From Liopterus haemorrhoidalis (Eukaryota > Arthropoda > Insecta > Coleoptera > Dytiscidae): a DNA stretch of 64,000 nt. The notes under the pieces were generated by a model. It worked only from the letters and a program-made list of their open reading frames with translations. It was not told where the DNA came from and made no database searches. The stretch spans positions 21,256,474-21,320,473 of the forward strand of contig OZ020625.1 of the NCBI GenBank assembly GCA_963971575.1, in the 5' to 3' direction. Position 1 is the stretch's first letter. Each line of letters starts with the position of its first letter. Below, one piece after another: positions 22,600-33,137 of this stretch. The position numbers were made by a program, and so were the translations under genes.

Positions 22600-23320
22600 C
22601 TGTGAAATAACTGCCTTTGATACACGAAAAAGATGTTGTAGACCAGTGTTTCTCGACCAAAAACGCACCGTGGACCAGATTAATATATACTTTTCTAACG
22701 CGGACTACTAATAATAATTGTTGGTTTATTTTTGCATGAAAACAAATATATTTAATGTGCTAATAAACACATTTATTTTATTTGTAGAAAATCACAGAAA
22801 GTTTACAGAAAATAAACAAAATATAAACTATTTACATATAAAATGTGCAAAATAAATTAAAAATAAAACTGCAAAAAACACATATAAAAACTTTCGCGGA
22901 ACACTAAAATTTTTCTGGGGACCACTGGTGGTCCGCGGACCACCTGTTGAGAAACACTGTTGTAGACTACAATAACTATTTCCTGTGGCTAGGAAATAAA
23001 GCGTTAGTTCCAATTTTATTTTTGCTGGAATCGCATCCCTTATTAGTGTATCAGTTCGTTGTATTAATGGACTAACTAAATTTAATAGCCTATTAAAATC
23101 ATCTGGTGTCATTCTTAAACACAGTCTGTACTCTTTTTGATCTTCCACGGGTAGTTCTTCTACCAATCCATTTTTTAACCCATTTTTGTTTAGGCTTATA
23201 TTCTGTACCGAATACTTCAATAAGACAATCAATTATTTCCTCCACAAGAAATGATGTAATTCAAAATACCACTTCTTTAATGGCATCACGCCGGCGACGA
23301 TGTATATCCACATTCATAAA
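22600..23320 (-). pseudogene. Harbinger nuclease, N-terminal part, broken
   Basis: The minus frame from about 23319 (MNVDIHRRRRDAIKEVVF, stop) passes through KPKQKWVKKWIGRR. After a frameshift it reads EYRLCLRMTPDDFNRLLNLV and KLELTLYFLATGNSYCSLQ, a hallmark block of PIF/Harbinger nucleases just before the DDE core. It continues past the hAT MITE as HLFRVSKAVISQ and then ends at a deletion. The catalytic DDE residues are absent. Confidence 0.85.
22644..22959. mobile_element. hAT MITE, 316 bp
   Basis: The ends CAGTGTTTCTCGACC and TTGAGAAACACTG have exact 8-bp TSDs TTGTAGAC (22636-22643 and 22960-22967). It interrupts the Harbinger nuclease frame, which resumes when the MITE and one TSD are removed. 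The terminal sequence is shared with the larger hATs at 48836-51039 and 51943-52855. Confidence 0.93.
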
Positions 23321-23600
23321 CTATTTTTTGCAAAAAGATAATTTCACTACAAAATCACAGTGAAGATGTCAAATGTGTTTTGACACTTACTATGCAGAAA
23401 ATAAGATATGTATGTCAATTGCGTATGAACACCTACTATCCTGAAAATAAGATAGTAGAGTAAAGCGCGTAGTACTTGCGCTAGTTACTAGCTCTTTTAT
23501 TCTACCAATGTAAACCTGGCATAAGTTATGGTTAGGGAGTTTTGTTTCTCCCCAACTGAAGGACATGCAGTTCGGCGAATGCGACTGAACGGAAGTCGAG

Positions 23601-23887
23601 TCGATGAAAACATCGACCAAAAACATCGATGTATCTCTCGATTTCCTCGATTTTTTTTTTATATTGTTATGTATTAATTATCCTTACTTACTATATAATT
23701 TAAAACTATATTACTAATAATAATAATAATAATACTGTTTATTGACTCAATTCAGTTTTACAGTTTTAAGTTAGTCATATACATTGATTATAAACATGTT
23801 ACATAAAAAGTTATATATTAGTTATATAAATAATAAATTCAAGTTAAAGTAACATACCTATTTGAAGTTTAAAAATTCCTCACTATA
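23601..23887 (-). mobile_element. Partial copy of the ATCGAT-rich hAT-like element
   Basis: It starts in ACATCGATGTATCTCTCGAT motifs and continues collinear, in reverse, with 27245-27530. It is truncated at about 23887, where a different sequence begins. Confidence 0.7.
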
Positions 23888-23976
23888 TCCTCACCAAACA
23901 AAAAATAAAATCACTACTTACATGTAAAATTGCTTTGTAAAATGTATTTAAAGCTAATAAAATAGATTTTGTTGTA

Positions 23977-25287
23977 CAAGGTGTCTCAAAAGAAATTTTA
24001 TATTTAGTGGATCGATTAAAAAAAAGTAAGCCGTATATAGAAAAAATGTTTATTAATTATTAAAATACACTTTTTGGGGATTTATTTCTTAAAAATAATA
24101 TCGTCTAAATGTAGACCCTCGCGTTCTCGGCACTCATTTAATCGAACAGTAAAATTACTTATGACGTCTCGGCAGGTGGACTCAGGGATGGCTGCCATTT
24201 CGTGACGGATATTTTCTTTCAAATGCGCCAGTGAAGTCGGTTTATTGGCGTAAACTTTAGATTTAAGATAACCCCATAGGAAAATGTCCATAGGGGTTAA
24301 ATCTGGACTGCGTGGAGGTCAATTTATGTCACCTCTCCGGGAGATCAATTTGCCTGAGAAAATTTCACGAACACGTGGCAGAGACATATTGGACGTGTGT
24401 GAAGTTGCTCCGTCCTGTTGGAACCATGTTCTTTGGTTATAGCCAGGAAAGTTTTGCAGTTCAGGTGTACCAAGAAGTTGTCTAACATCTCCACATAACG
24501 CTCTGAATTCACTGTAACTGCACGCCCCCTTTCGTCTTCAAAAAAGTAAGGGCCGATAATTCCTCGCGCCGACATCGCAGCCCATACGGTCACTTTAGGC
24601 GAATGTAGGGGTTTCTGATGTTTGCGTTTCGGATTCGTTGCACTCCAGTAGCGGCATTTCTGCTTATTTACGTGGCCATTAAGATGAAAATGAGCTTCAT
24701 CCGAAAACAAAATGTTGGTAAACGTTGACAATCGCTCAATCACCTGATTTACGAAATTAAGCCTCTGACTGGCATCTTGGGGCTTTAATTCTTGCACCAA
24801 TTGAATTTTGTAGGGGTGCAGCTTTAGGTCTTTGTGCATAATGCGATGTAATGATGATCTATGCACATTTAAAGCACTTGCGCGCTTCAGAATTGAAAGG
24901 TTCGGGTCGTCACGGACAGACTGATTAACATTTTCCATGTTTTCTACAGTTCTTGATGACCTAGGTCGCCCGGATTTTGATTTATCCAGCGTTGTACCAG
25001 TGTCTTCAAACTTTTTAACCCAATGTCGAATGAGAGGAATGCTTGGCGCATCATTTAAGTGGCGAAAACCTCGAATACTGCAGAATTTTCTACGCGCTAC
25101 AGTCGCCGAATCACTGTTTTTGTAAAACTCTCGCACGATTAACGCGCGGTCTGCTCCCGATTAACGCTCCATAGCGACTAAATTCCCAAGAGCCAGGCTA
25201 CCGATTGACATAACCCCCGCGCCCCTCGGATACGTTGCGTTCACGCAGTAAGCTAAATAAATATAAAATTTCTTTTGAGACAGCTTG
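23977..25287 (-). mobile_element. Mariner, rosa-type (D,D41D), copy 1
   Basis: The inverted repeats are CAAGGTGTCTCAAAAGAAAT at the left and its near-complement at the right (AGACAGCTTG), flanked by TA. Length is 1311 bp. A deleted copy is at about 57818-58738. Confidence 0.9.
24082..25172 (-). pseudogene. rosa-type mariner transposase, broken
   Basis: The frame starts MER at 25172, where codon 4 is TAA. It continues REFYKNSDSATVARRKFC (a DUF4817-like HTH), RSGRPRSSRT-like linker, FSDEAHF with the first catalytic Asp, WFQQDGATSHT with the second and PRSPDLTPMDIFLWG with the third. Forty-one residues separate the last two Asp, as in the rosa lineage. A frameshift near 24440 and a Trp-to-stop change before PPRSPDL further disable it. 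Confidence 0.9.
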
Positions 25288-25507
25288 TATATGATGCAGA
25301 AAGACTAAACTTATATTGTGTATGAAACTAGTAGTAGAATTACATCTAATATTTTTCGGGTAAGCCATTTAAAAATAATAATTTTGATAAAAGGTTTCCC
25401 GCCAATCTATTGCATTTTTGATGAATTGTAGCCTCAGCTTTTGAAAACAGCCGTTCCGCTGGAACGGAGGTGGCTACTGAGCTCAAGTATTACTAAGTCA
25501 ATATATA

Positions 25508-26678
25508 CCAGGTCTACAAGTATGAAATGCGGATTTTTTTCAAACTTGCCGCGCAAACAGTGTGTATAGTTCAAAGTTTCAACACATATGGCGTTTTGTT
25601 AAGTTATCATTAAGTGTCAAATGCGTATAGGTTATAATTTGAAAAGTGATCATATAGTTTTGTTTTACGTGTTAAAAATGTTGTGCCAAATAAAGAGCAT
25701 TCGCGGACAGTACTAATGTTTTGTTTTCATTTGAAAAAAACTGCTGCTGAATCATACCGACTGCTTCGAGAAGCTTATGGTGAATATGCTCCATCGCAAG
25801 ATACGTGTGATACGATGGTCTCGGCGTTTCAAAAGTGGTGACTTTGATCTTACAGACAAAGAACATGGAAAACCTCCAAAAAAATATGAAGATACAAAAT
25901 TGGAAAAATTGCTACAGGAAGACGATAGTCAATCACAAAATGAGAGGCAGATGGAAAAACGCAAAAACACTGAAATTTTGCTTGCACGATACAAAATAAA
26001 GTCTTTTTTGCATCGTATCATTACTGGCGATGAAAAATGGATTTATTTTGATAATCCCAAACGAAAAAAATCATGGGTGAACCCAGGCTCACCATCCACA
26101 TCAACTGCAAGACCGAATCGCTTTGGCAAAAAGACAATGCTCTGTACTTGGTGGGACCAAAAGGGTGTGGTCTATTATGAATTGTTAAAACCTGGTAAAA
26201 CAGTTAATACCCAACGCAACCAACAATAACTGATCGAATTGAATCATTCGCTGCTCATAAAACGACCAGAATACGAAAGAAGACAGCACAAGGTAATCTT
26301 TCTTCCCGATAACGCTCCATCACATAAGGCAAAAGCAGTTTGCAACACATTGGAGGCACTCAAGTGGGAAGTGCTACCCCATGCCGCTTACTCACCAGAC
26401 TTGGCCCCGTCAGATTACCACTTGTTCGCATCGATGGGTCACGCACTTGCCGAGCAGCACTTTTGTTCATATGAAAATGTGAAAGAATGGTTAGATGAAT
26501 GGTTTGCGGGGAAAGGGGAAGAGTTCTACTGGCGAGGTATTCACAAATTGCCTGAAAGATGGAAAAAATGTATAACTTCTAATGGAGCATACTGTGAATA
26601 AATAAACTTTTACTGTTCTTTTGAGTTTAATGTGTTTTATTAAAAAAAAATATCCGCATTTCATACTTGTAGACCTGG
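25508..26678 (+). mobile_element. Mariner (D,D34D) element, copy 2
   Basis: It has the same termini as 4244-5524 (CCAGGTCTACAAGTATGAAA), flanked by TA. Length is 1171 bp, about 110 bp shorter because of an internal deletion in the HTH region. Confidence 0.93.
25677..26601 (+). pseudogene. Mariner transposase, deleted and frameshifted copy
   Basis: It is collinear with 5358-4321. The start region is shifted and has a stop. From 25777 the frame is open through [20 protein letters not shown] to QSQ, where a deletion of about 35 codons joins it to [33 protein letters not shown] and YSPDLAPSDYHLF remain. A stop (TAA after NQQ, 26227-26229) separates the last part. It is not functional. Confidence 0.9.
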
Positions 26679-26931
26679 TATAATTTAGGGCAAACTAATT
26701 TGAGGTCCGACCATAATTGAAGATGGCTGGTTTTGAATTTTGCTGCCACTGGTGTGGACAGATACATTGAAATTTCAGTATCTAGGTCCAAAATTTGATC
26801 CGTCATTTTTTTGTTCGACTTTAATGCGGTTGATTTATGGTGGGCCCATATATTGGAACTACACCACCCTGGTCTTTGTTCTAATCTGCAGATGAGGATC
26901 CTGGGGAAGGCACGTTGGTTGGTATTGCAGC

Positions 26932-27577
26932 TAGGGATGGCAAAGAAATATCGATGTTTTTAAAACATCGATATTTTGCAGTAAAAACATCGATATTTTT
27001 ACATGGTTTTGTTTCCGGTGTTTTTTTAACATCGAGGTCCACATTCTAAATATATCGATGTTTTCAAATTAAGATTTAAAATTTTCAGATTAGTTTAATG
27101 CACGTAATGATTAAGTTTTTGACTTGAGTAGTTATTACTCTGTTACTTAAACTTGACTCCACCCAACCGTTCGCTACAAAAACAACGGCACACCGGATAT
27201 CGGCGATACCGCACATCCATAGCAAGTTTGAGGCAAGATTCGAAGACCTTGAACATATAGTGAGGATTTTTAAACTTCAAATAGGTATATTACTTTAACT
27301 TGAATTTATTATTTATATAACTAATATATAACTTTTTATGTAACATGTTTATAATCATTGTATATGACTGACTTAAAACTGTAAAACTGAATTGAGTCAA
27401 TAAACAGTATTATTATTTTTATTATTATTAATATAGTTTTAAATTATATAGTAAGTAAGGAAAATTAATTAATAACATGATAAAAAAAATCGAGAAAACA
27501 TCGATACATCGATGTTTTTGGTCGATGTTTTCATCGACATCGATATATCGATGTTTCAATTTATTTTGCCATCCCTA
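26932..27577. mobile_element. hAT-like element with ATCGAT-rich ends
   Basis: The ends are TAGGGATGGCAAA and TTTTGCCATCCCTA, each next to many ACATCGAT/ATCGATGT motifs. No matching 8-bp duplication is visible, so the class is inferred from terminal style only. It is non-coding. Confidence 0.6.
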
Positions 27578-27712
27578 TATGTACTTGTTGTGATCTTGCG
27601 GACAATCACAGGGGGTGAAGGCCGGCCCAGCCGGGCTGCGGCCCCTAGTATTAACATATCAAAAAAATGTTCTTTTAAGAAAATAAAAATTGTATGCGTG
27701 TCCCCTATTCTA

Positions 27713-29256
27713 CGAGCCCTGTCCACTTTCAGTTGACCCAGCTATGAAATTTTTAGTTTCTTTAGAAATTATTAAATAATAAGTAAAAGTAAATGCTGCT
27801 TTGTACATTTTTTGACAAAATAATCATAATAGAAGCAAAGGGGTCAAAATTTGTTCCGTAATATTTAATTTGTGATTATAAAAATACTATTTGTAAAACA
27901 AACGTATTTTTTGAGTTCATGTATTCTTGTACTGTATATAAAATAACTGGGTTTTTGCGGTAGCTATGCGTAGTAGGCGTTGGATAACAAACGTGTGATG
28001 TATTAAAAGTGTTAAATCTAAATAATTTTAAACATGGGCAGAGGCAAAGTTATTGATGAAAAAATTCGGTTTATCATTGTGACCTTAGCAAAAACAGGAA
28101 AAACCAATTCCGAAATCGGAAAATTACTAGGTTTGTCAAGATACAATATTAGAAATATTGTAAAATTGTACAAAACAAGTGGTTCATTGCCCCAAAGCCC
28201 CAGTACGTGAAGAAAACTACACTGATGGACAATGACAAACGTGCATTGAAAAGAATTATTAAGGATAAGAGACGAGCTAGCTACAGTCAATTGTGTGTAC
28301 TGTAAAGCGATGTTGTTGGCAGACGTGTTTCAAGGTCTACATGTCATAAGGAAGCTAAAAAATTAGAATTTGGAACCTATAAGGTAATATTTTTTTAATC
28401 GGACTCTTAAATGTATATTTACAGAAATTTATAAAACTTTCTTAGGCCAAGGAAAAACCATTTTTGACGTCGAAGCAAAAGAAAAACAGGTTGGAATGGG
28501 GACAACCAGAGCAGAGTTGTTCGTCAGAAACATAAAGCATATCATCCCGGTTGCTTGAAAAGGAAGGTGAAATTTACAGCATCTGTCATGGTGTGGGGTT
28601 CAATGTCTGCAAGAGGTGTAGGAAAACTTCACTTTATCGATGGCATTGTTAACACAGCCAAATATTTAAGTATTTTAGAGGAGTCTCTGTTGCCAACTAT
28701 GGGACATACATAAATCTCTGGGGAGGATTTTGTTTTTCAACAAGATGGAGCCGTTTGCCATACGTCAAAAAAATCTTTAAAATGGTTCCGTTATCATTCT
28801 ATTCCACTTTTAGAGTGGGTTTTAAGTAGCCCAGACTTATCCCCCATCGAGACCCTTTGGCACGAAATGAAAAAACGATTGCGTATAACACCGGCTAGAA
28901 CAATTCCAGAATTAAGACTAAAGCTTCAAGAAATATGGGATAATTTTACTCCTCGACAATGCCAAGGCCTTGTAGATACTATGCCTAGAAGAATTAATGC
29001 CGTTATAAAAATGAAAAGTGACGTTACCCAGTGGTAACTTCTGAAATAGGTTTTCAAGTTAATGGCTTTCCAATGGAAATATTATTTTTTTCTCATTAAT
29101 TTACTTTAATAGTTGTAAATATTAATCCTAAATCTCTAAAATGTTTAATTGAAAATAAAATATTACCTAGATTTCATAAGCTATTCGCGTTCTGTTAATT
29201 GAACACCAATAAGTAAAAATTTCGTAGCTGGGCCAACTGATAGTGGACAGGGCTCG
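27713..29256 (+). mobile_element. Tc1-like transposon
   Basis: The inverted repeats begin CGAGCCCTGTCCACTTTCAG and, in reverse, CGAGCCCTGTCCACTATCAG, and match for more than 40 bp. TA lies at 27711-27712 and 29257-29258. It is 1544 bp, with one transposase gene. Its right end is 51 bp beyond the donor of host exon 5. Confidence 0.92.
28034..29037 (+). pseudogene. Tc1 transposase (D,D34E), broken
   Basis: ATG at 28034 starts MGRGKVIDEKIRFIIVTLAK, an HTH region. The catalytic part shows MVWGSMSARGVGKLHFIDG, FQQDGAVCHTS with the second Asp and SSPDLSPIETLWHEMKKRL with the Glu, 34 residues apart as in Tc1. The end is DVTQW, stop at 29037. Several stops and frameshifts occur between 28208 and 28560, one segment around 28384-28443 may be a small insertion, and a further stop follows MGHT. 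Confidence 0.9.
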
Positions 29257-29308
29257 TAGATGGTAGGTCCGAGACAGCATCTGTGTCTGTTGAAATGAAA
29301 TAACTTAC

Positions 29309-29497
29309 CACTGTCTTTTGAATGTCTTGTGTAATCCTGTTACTTGTGAATGATTAAACCTGTACAATCTTGAATATCTTGTTATATTCAAGTAGCTTCT
29401 GTTATTTGGTGGTGTTTGAAGTTGATTGTCGATATAAGAGAAATTGAAAGGTCCATTACAGTCTAGGTGTACTCGCTCAGCGTCTTTACCCATATAT
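29309..29497 (-). CDS. Host Gly-rich protein, exon 5
   Basis: Acceptor TTTTGTACAG precedes 29497 and donor GTAAGTT follows 29309. Its first base completes a Gly codon from exon 4, followed by YMGKDAERVHLDCNGPFNF and 62 codons in all. The last two bases start a Trp codon completed in exon 6. It is not Gly-rich and carries several N-x-S/T sites (for example NFS, NRS, NIT, NHS), which would suit a secreted or extracellular domain. Transposons end 51-55 bp away on both sides. Confidence 0.88.
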
Positions 29498-29828
29498 CTG
29501 TACAAAATATGTAATATCAGAAGTTATTGAGAAGTTGGTCAGATATTTATATAGTCGGATTGCTGATAGGTGACCGTTCGTTGCTACAAGTATCGATATT
29601 CAATACTATATGCTTTTTCTGTCTATATCTTTATAATTATTTGCATACCCATAGTAACGTATAGTTGACAACTAACCTTCCAAATTATTTTAATAAAAAA
29701 CAAAGCATTAGGAAGAAACGGCATGATTCGTAGATATCTTTACTAATTAGAGTACGAAAATAAATTCACAGCAGTACTCAAACAAAATTATTAATTTAAA
29801 GGTAATAATTATAAAGGAAAAATTTATA

Positions 29829-30011
29829 TAATCCGTCTCAATTTGTAATACGAAACTAGATCTGGTTACTTTGGTGACTGTTGTGGTGTGAACAGACTTT
29901 GGCGTATCCGTGTGAACCAATACTATGATTATATTATAAATGTATTGTCAATATACAACATAAAAAATGAACTTTTCCTGTTAGTTACGTATTATAAAAT
30001 GAGACAGATAA
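29829..30011 (+). mobile_element. MITE-1 copy, intact 183 bp
   Basis: TAATCCGTCTCAATTTGTAA and TTATAAAATGAGACAGATAA termini are flanked by TA. It is collinear in reverse with 6826-7008. This is the cleanest complete copy. Confidence 0.9.
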
Positions 30012-30769
30012 TACTCATAGGGTCATTCTATGTCAAGTGGTCTGATTTCAGAGAAGTGCCCTGCTCGACCATCACAGATTTCGATGAAATTTTGTATGGA
30101 CATTCACACATGTCCCCAACGAACATTGGTAAAGTTTTACGTTCATCCATGCAATACTTGCTGAGATTTAGTAATTTGTTTGAAGAAAATTTGGATCAAA
30201 CTTGGCCTAAAAAATTTGCAACTCGAAAAAATTTTAAAGTTTGGCTTTTTATACCTCTGAAAGTAAAGGTACGATAAACGTGAAATTTTGCACATAATAA
30301 CTTATCAATACAAGGTTAACGAATATAAAATTTCACACTCCTAATATTTTTCATTAGTTCAGGAATTGAGTGTAAAGTTGATGATTTTTGTGAAAATGCT
30401 AAAAACAGGGTATATTTAGCCCACTTTTACAAAAATATACCTTCTGGAAACTGTTTTAAATTATTTTCATTAGAAAGAGCATGTTTTAATCCCCCTAAAA
30501 AAGTAGGATTGGTTTTCATCCCTGGTATATAAGGCCTTAGAAATAGGAACAAAGTTGAGAACGTTTCTATCACATGCTGCTATCGCAATATCGCATGCAT
30601 TCCATTATTTTTCATCTTGTTTGTTTTATACAGGCATTATAAGTACCTAAATTGCGTTGATCCATGGTCACATTGTCACTACCAGTTCAGAAACTTGAAC
30701 CAATAACCCCATCGCCATAGGGTTCACGCCCGATAGCCGTGCAATACCAGCCACGGGTGGGTTTCTTGG

Positions 30770-30915
30770 TTGAGGATCCCAAGCCTCTAGTTTGGTTTCT
30801 TCGTTAAGGTTCCAAAGCCTTGTGTGGGTATCTGTCCGGTTCCCAAGCCAATGATTGGGCAGCTTATTCTAGGTTCCTAAGCCTGAAGTGGGTATCATAC
30901 ATGGTTCCCAAGCCG
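30770..30915. repeat. Degenerate short tandem repeats, about 32 bp
   Basis: GGTTCCCAAGCC-like cores recur at about 30-36 bp (near 30777, 30811, 30840, 30870 and 30905), each followed by TGGGTAT- or TTTGGTT-like sequence. They lie downstream of the minus-strand ORF, in its 3' region. Confidence 0.6.
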
Positions 30916-30958
30916 AAGTCCATGATGTTTGTATGAATTGCCAAATTCCAACTATTGC

Positions 30959-31588
30959 TTATTTATTATTGAATTTAGTAGCCACTTTCTTCAGTGTCAC
31001 TTCTTGGAATTGATACTGTCGGCCTGGTGACATAACTGATGGTGCTGGAAGGCCACAAATAAGGTGTTGTGCTGGAACCCAACAAATATCTTTTCTTTCG
31101 GGCCAATAAAATGAATGAGCCGGGCCTCGCAGATGCATAAATTTTACCAAAGCATCATTTTGTTGCAGAGAAATGTTTACAACATTGCCTACCCACCACT
31201 TATTGTCATAAATGCAGGCAACATAACAACCGAGAAATAGTTCGGCTAATTTTAAATTAGGATCGACAGAATTGGAAATTTTGGCCACAAAGTTAACTGT
31301 GTCATTTGAAACTTTGCTGACAGAAATCGAATTCAAATCAACTGGCACAAACTGGTGTTGATCTCTTGTGCCAGCTATTGTGGTGCTAGCTTTCCATCTC
31401 TCTTCTTGTAGCATCCTGTTTTCTTGAATTTCTTCAGTCGGAACATATATATATTTAATTTCGTGAATGTTTTTGTCACAAAAGTTGAACAGATCTATTG
31501 GCGTCAGTATTTGATCGGTTACTGGTCGCTGGAGGCCGGTCAATTCGGGACTTTCCCGGTCAATTCGGCACGTTTGGTCACCGACCAC
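30959..31588 (-). CDS. ORF of the long-TIR element, possible Tudor/SH3-like fold
   Basis: There are 209 codons, starting MVGDQTCRIDRESPELTGLQ. The C-terminal half has VACIYDNKWWVGNVVNI, then a charged insert, YWPERKDICWVP and ICGLPAPS. That WW-V-G...V pattern followed by a WP..D block looks to me like a small beta-barrel of Tudor/SH3 type found in several insect transposon proteins; this is resemblance from memory, not a search. No catalytic motif is evident. The frame is intact, unusual in this window, but may be only the last exon of a longer gene. Confidence 0.5.
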   Translation of the reverse strand: MVGDQTCRIDRESPELTGLQRPVTDQILTPIDLFNFCDKNIHEIKYIYVPTEEIQENRMLQEERWKASTTIAGTRDQHQFVPVDLNSISVSKVSNDTVNFVAKISNSVDPNLKLAELFLGCYVACIYDNKWWVGNVVNISLQQNDALVKFMHLRGPAHSFYWPERKDICWVPAQHLICGLPAPSVMSPGRQYQFQEVTLKKVATKFNNK

Positions 31589-32667
31589 CGCTGCTAACAG
31601 TACAGAATTCTATACCCAAAACATGCTGACGCGTGACAGCACTAACAAAAAAATTTCATCCGTGTAGAACCACCGCTAGCAGACTAACAGATTCATATAG
31701 CGTACAAAAATTAATTTTACACTTTAAACTTCAGCAGGAATGAAAGGAAAGTGACACAATGTAAAAAAATGCATATTGAAGTATATGACGTTTCGATAGC
31801 AATATCCTCAACTTTGTCCCTATTTCTAAGGCCTTATATACCAGGGATGAAAAACCAATCCTACTTTTTTAGGGGTAGTAAAACATGTTCTTTCTAATGA
31901 AAATAATTTAAAACAGTTTCCAGAAGGTATATTATTGTAAAAGTGGGCTAAATATACCCTGTTTTTAGCATTTTCACAAAAATCATCAACTTTACACTCA
32001 ATTCCTGAACTAATGAAAAATATTAGGAGTGTGAAATTTTATATTCGTTAACCTTGTATTGATAAGTTATTATGTGCAAAATTTCACGTTTATCGTACCT
32101 TTACTTTCAGAGGTATAAAAAGTTAAACTTTAAAATTTTTTCGAGTTGCAAATTTTTTAGGCCAAGTTTGATCCAAATTTTCTTCACGGGAATCGCTCAT
32201 GAAGATTTGTTTATTATTTTGTTTAATAGAGCGCAAAAAGTTGTATAAATTGACAAAGTTTTGTTTCTTTCAATAAAATATTGGCAGAGATACTGTGTCT
32301 CAAAGTTGCCGAAATCTCGGAGTGATACCATAGAAGGCTGCGGTATGGGGTCAAACAAATTACTAAATCTCAGCAAGTATTGCATGGATTAACATAAAAC
32401 TTTACCAATGTTCGTTGAGGACATGCGTGAATGTCCATACAAAATTTCATCAAGATCCGTGATAGTCGAGCAGGGACCACTAGACCACTTGATATGGAAT
32501 GACCCCATACGTAAATTTTGGATTATAATTTGTTGTTTAATTAAATTAAATTTTTATGTTTCCCCTAAATACAAAGTAATAAAATATTAAGTAAAAATAT
32601 ATTTATTCATATAATATATTGCTACAAGTTGTAATTAAATGTTTATTTTTATTTAAAAAAAATTAGT

Positions 32668-33137
32668 CGCTGTAATGCATGATATCGTCGTCATCTGAAC
32701 TATCGCTGTCATTTCTTGTATTTATTATTATTGGATTAATATCATCAACAATCCTTTCCCTTTCCTATCATTCATTTATTCAATTTTCGATTTTTTTAAC
32801 AGATTTTGCCAAAGTTTCACAACTAATCTGTTCACAGGCTACTTCTCACATTTTCAAAACTTCGTTATCACTATATCCGTTTTGCCCAATATGTCTATCA
32901 TAATAATTTTTTGTTATACCCCAAATTAGTACAATGAGGTTAAACTGGCAGTGATAAGGAGGTAATCTTAGTACTTCATGACCATACGTTTGTGCCAATG
33001 TATCAAAAAAGATTTTTCTTTCTTAACAATTTTTAAAAGATCACATTTTAAGTAATTTTTTGAAAACGTTATATTATTTATCAGCCAATTTTGAGTTTCG
33101 ATTTTAGATGAGTTACTTGTTGGTGCTTTATTAATTA
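32668..33137 (-). pseudogene. IS630-like DDE transposase, C-terminal part
   Basis: The minus frame reads INKAPTSNSSKIETQNWLIN, then KNYLKCDLLKIVKKEK and SDDDDIMHYSD-type acidic end in shifting frames with several stops. On the far side of the Helitron (35643-35700) the minus strand gives HNASYHSR, the catalytic second-Asp region with Asp changed to His. Taking out the Helitron joins YHSR to IINKAPTSN in one frame. The catalytic Glu region is degraded. Confidence 0.75.

Larger units (their letters stand above)
22279..23521 (-). mobile_element. PIF/Harbinger element with nested hAT MITE
   Basis: The inverted repeats begin TGCCGGGTTTACATTGGTAG and, in reverse, TGCCAGGTTTACATTGGTAG, and continue for about 50 bp. 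Flanks are TAA (22276-22278 and 23522-23524), the normal Harbinger target. It encodes the start of a Harbinger nuclease on the minus strand; the catalytic part is deleted. Confidence 0.9.
30020..32505 (-). mobile_element. Unclassified long-TIR element, 4-bp TSD CATA
   Basis: The termini are GGGTCATTCTATGTCAAGTG and, in reverse, GGGTCATTCCATATCAAGTG. The inverted arms run about 545 bp at the left (30020-30565) and 700 bp at the right (31805-32505), the right having an extra piece of about 160 bp near 32180-32345. CATA flanks both sides (30016-30019, 32506-32509). It carries one ORF. I cannot assign a superfamily. Confidence 0.75.

Noticed and set aside
27605..27650. GC-rich CAGGGGGTGAAGGCCGGC as a hAT terminus
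   Set aside because: No partner end or duplication found; could be chance.
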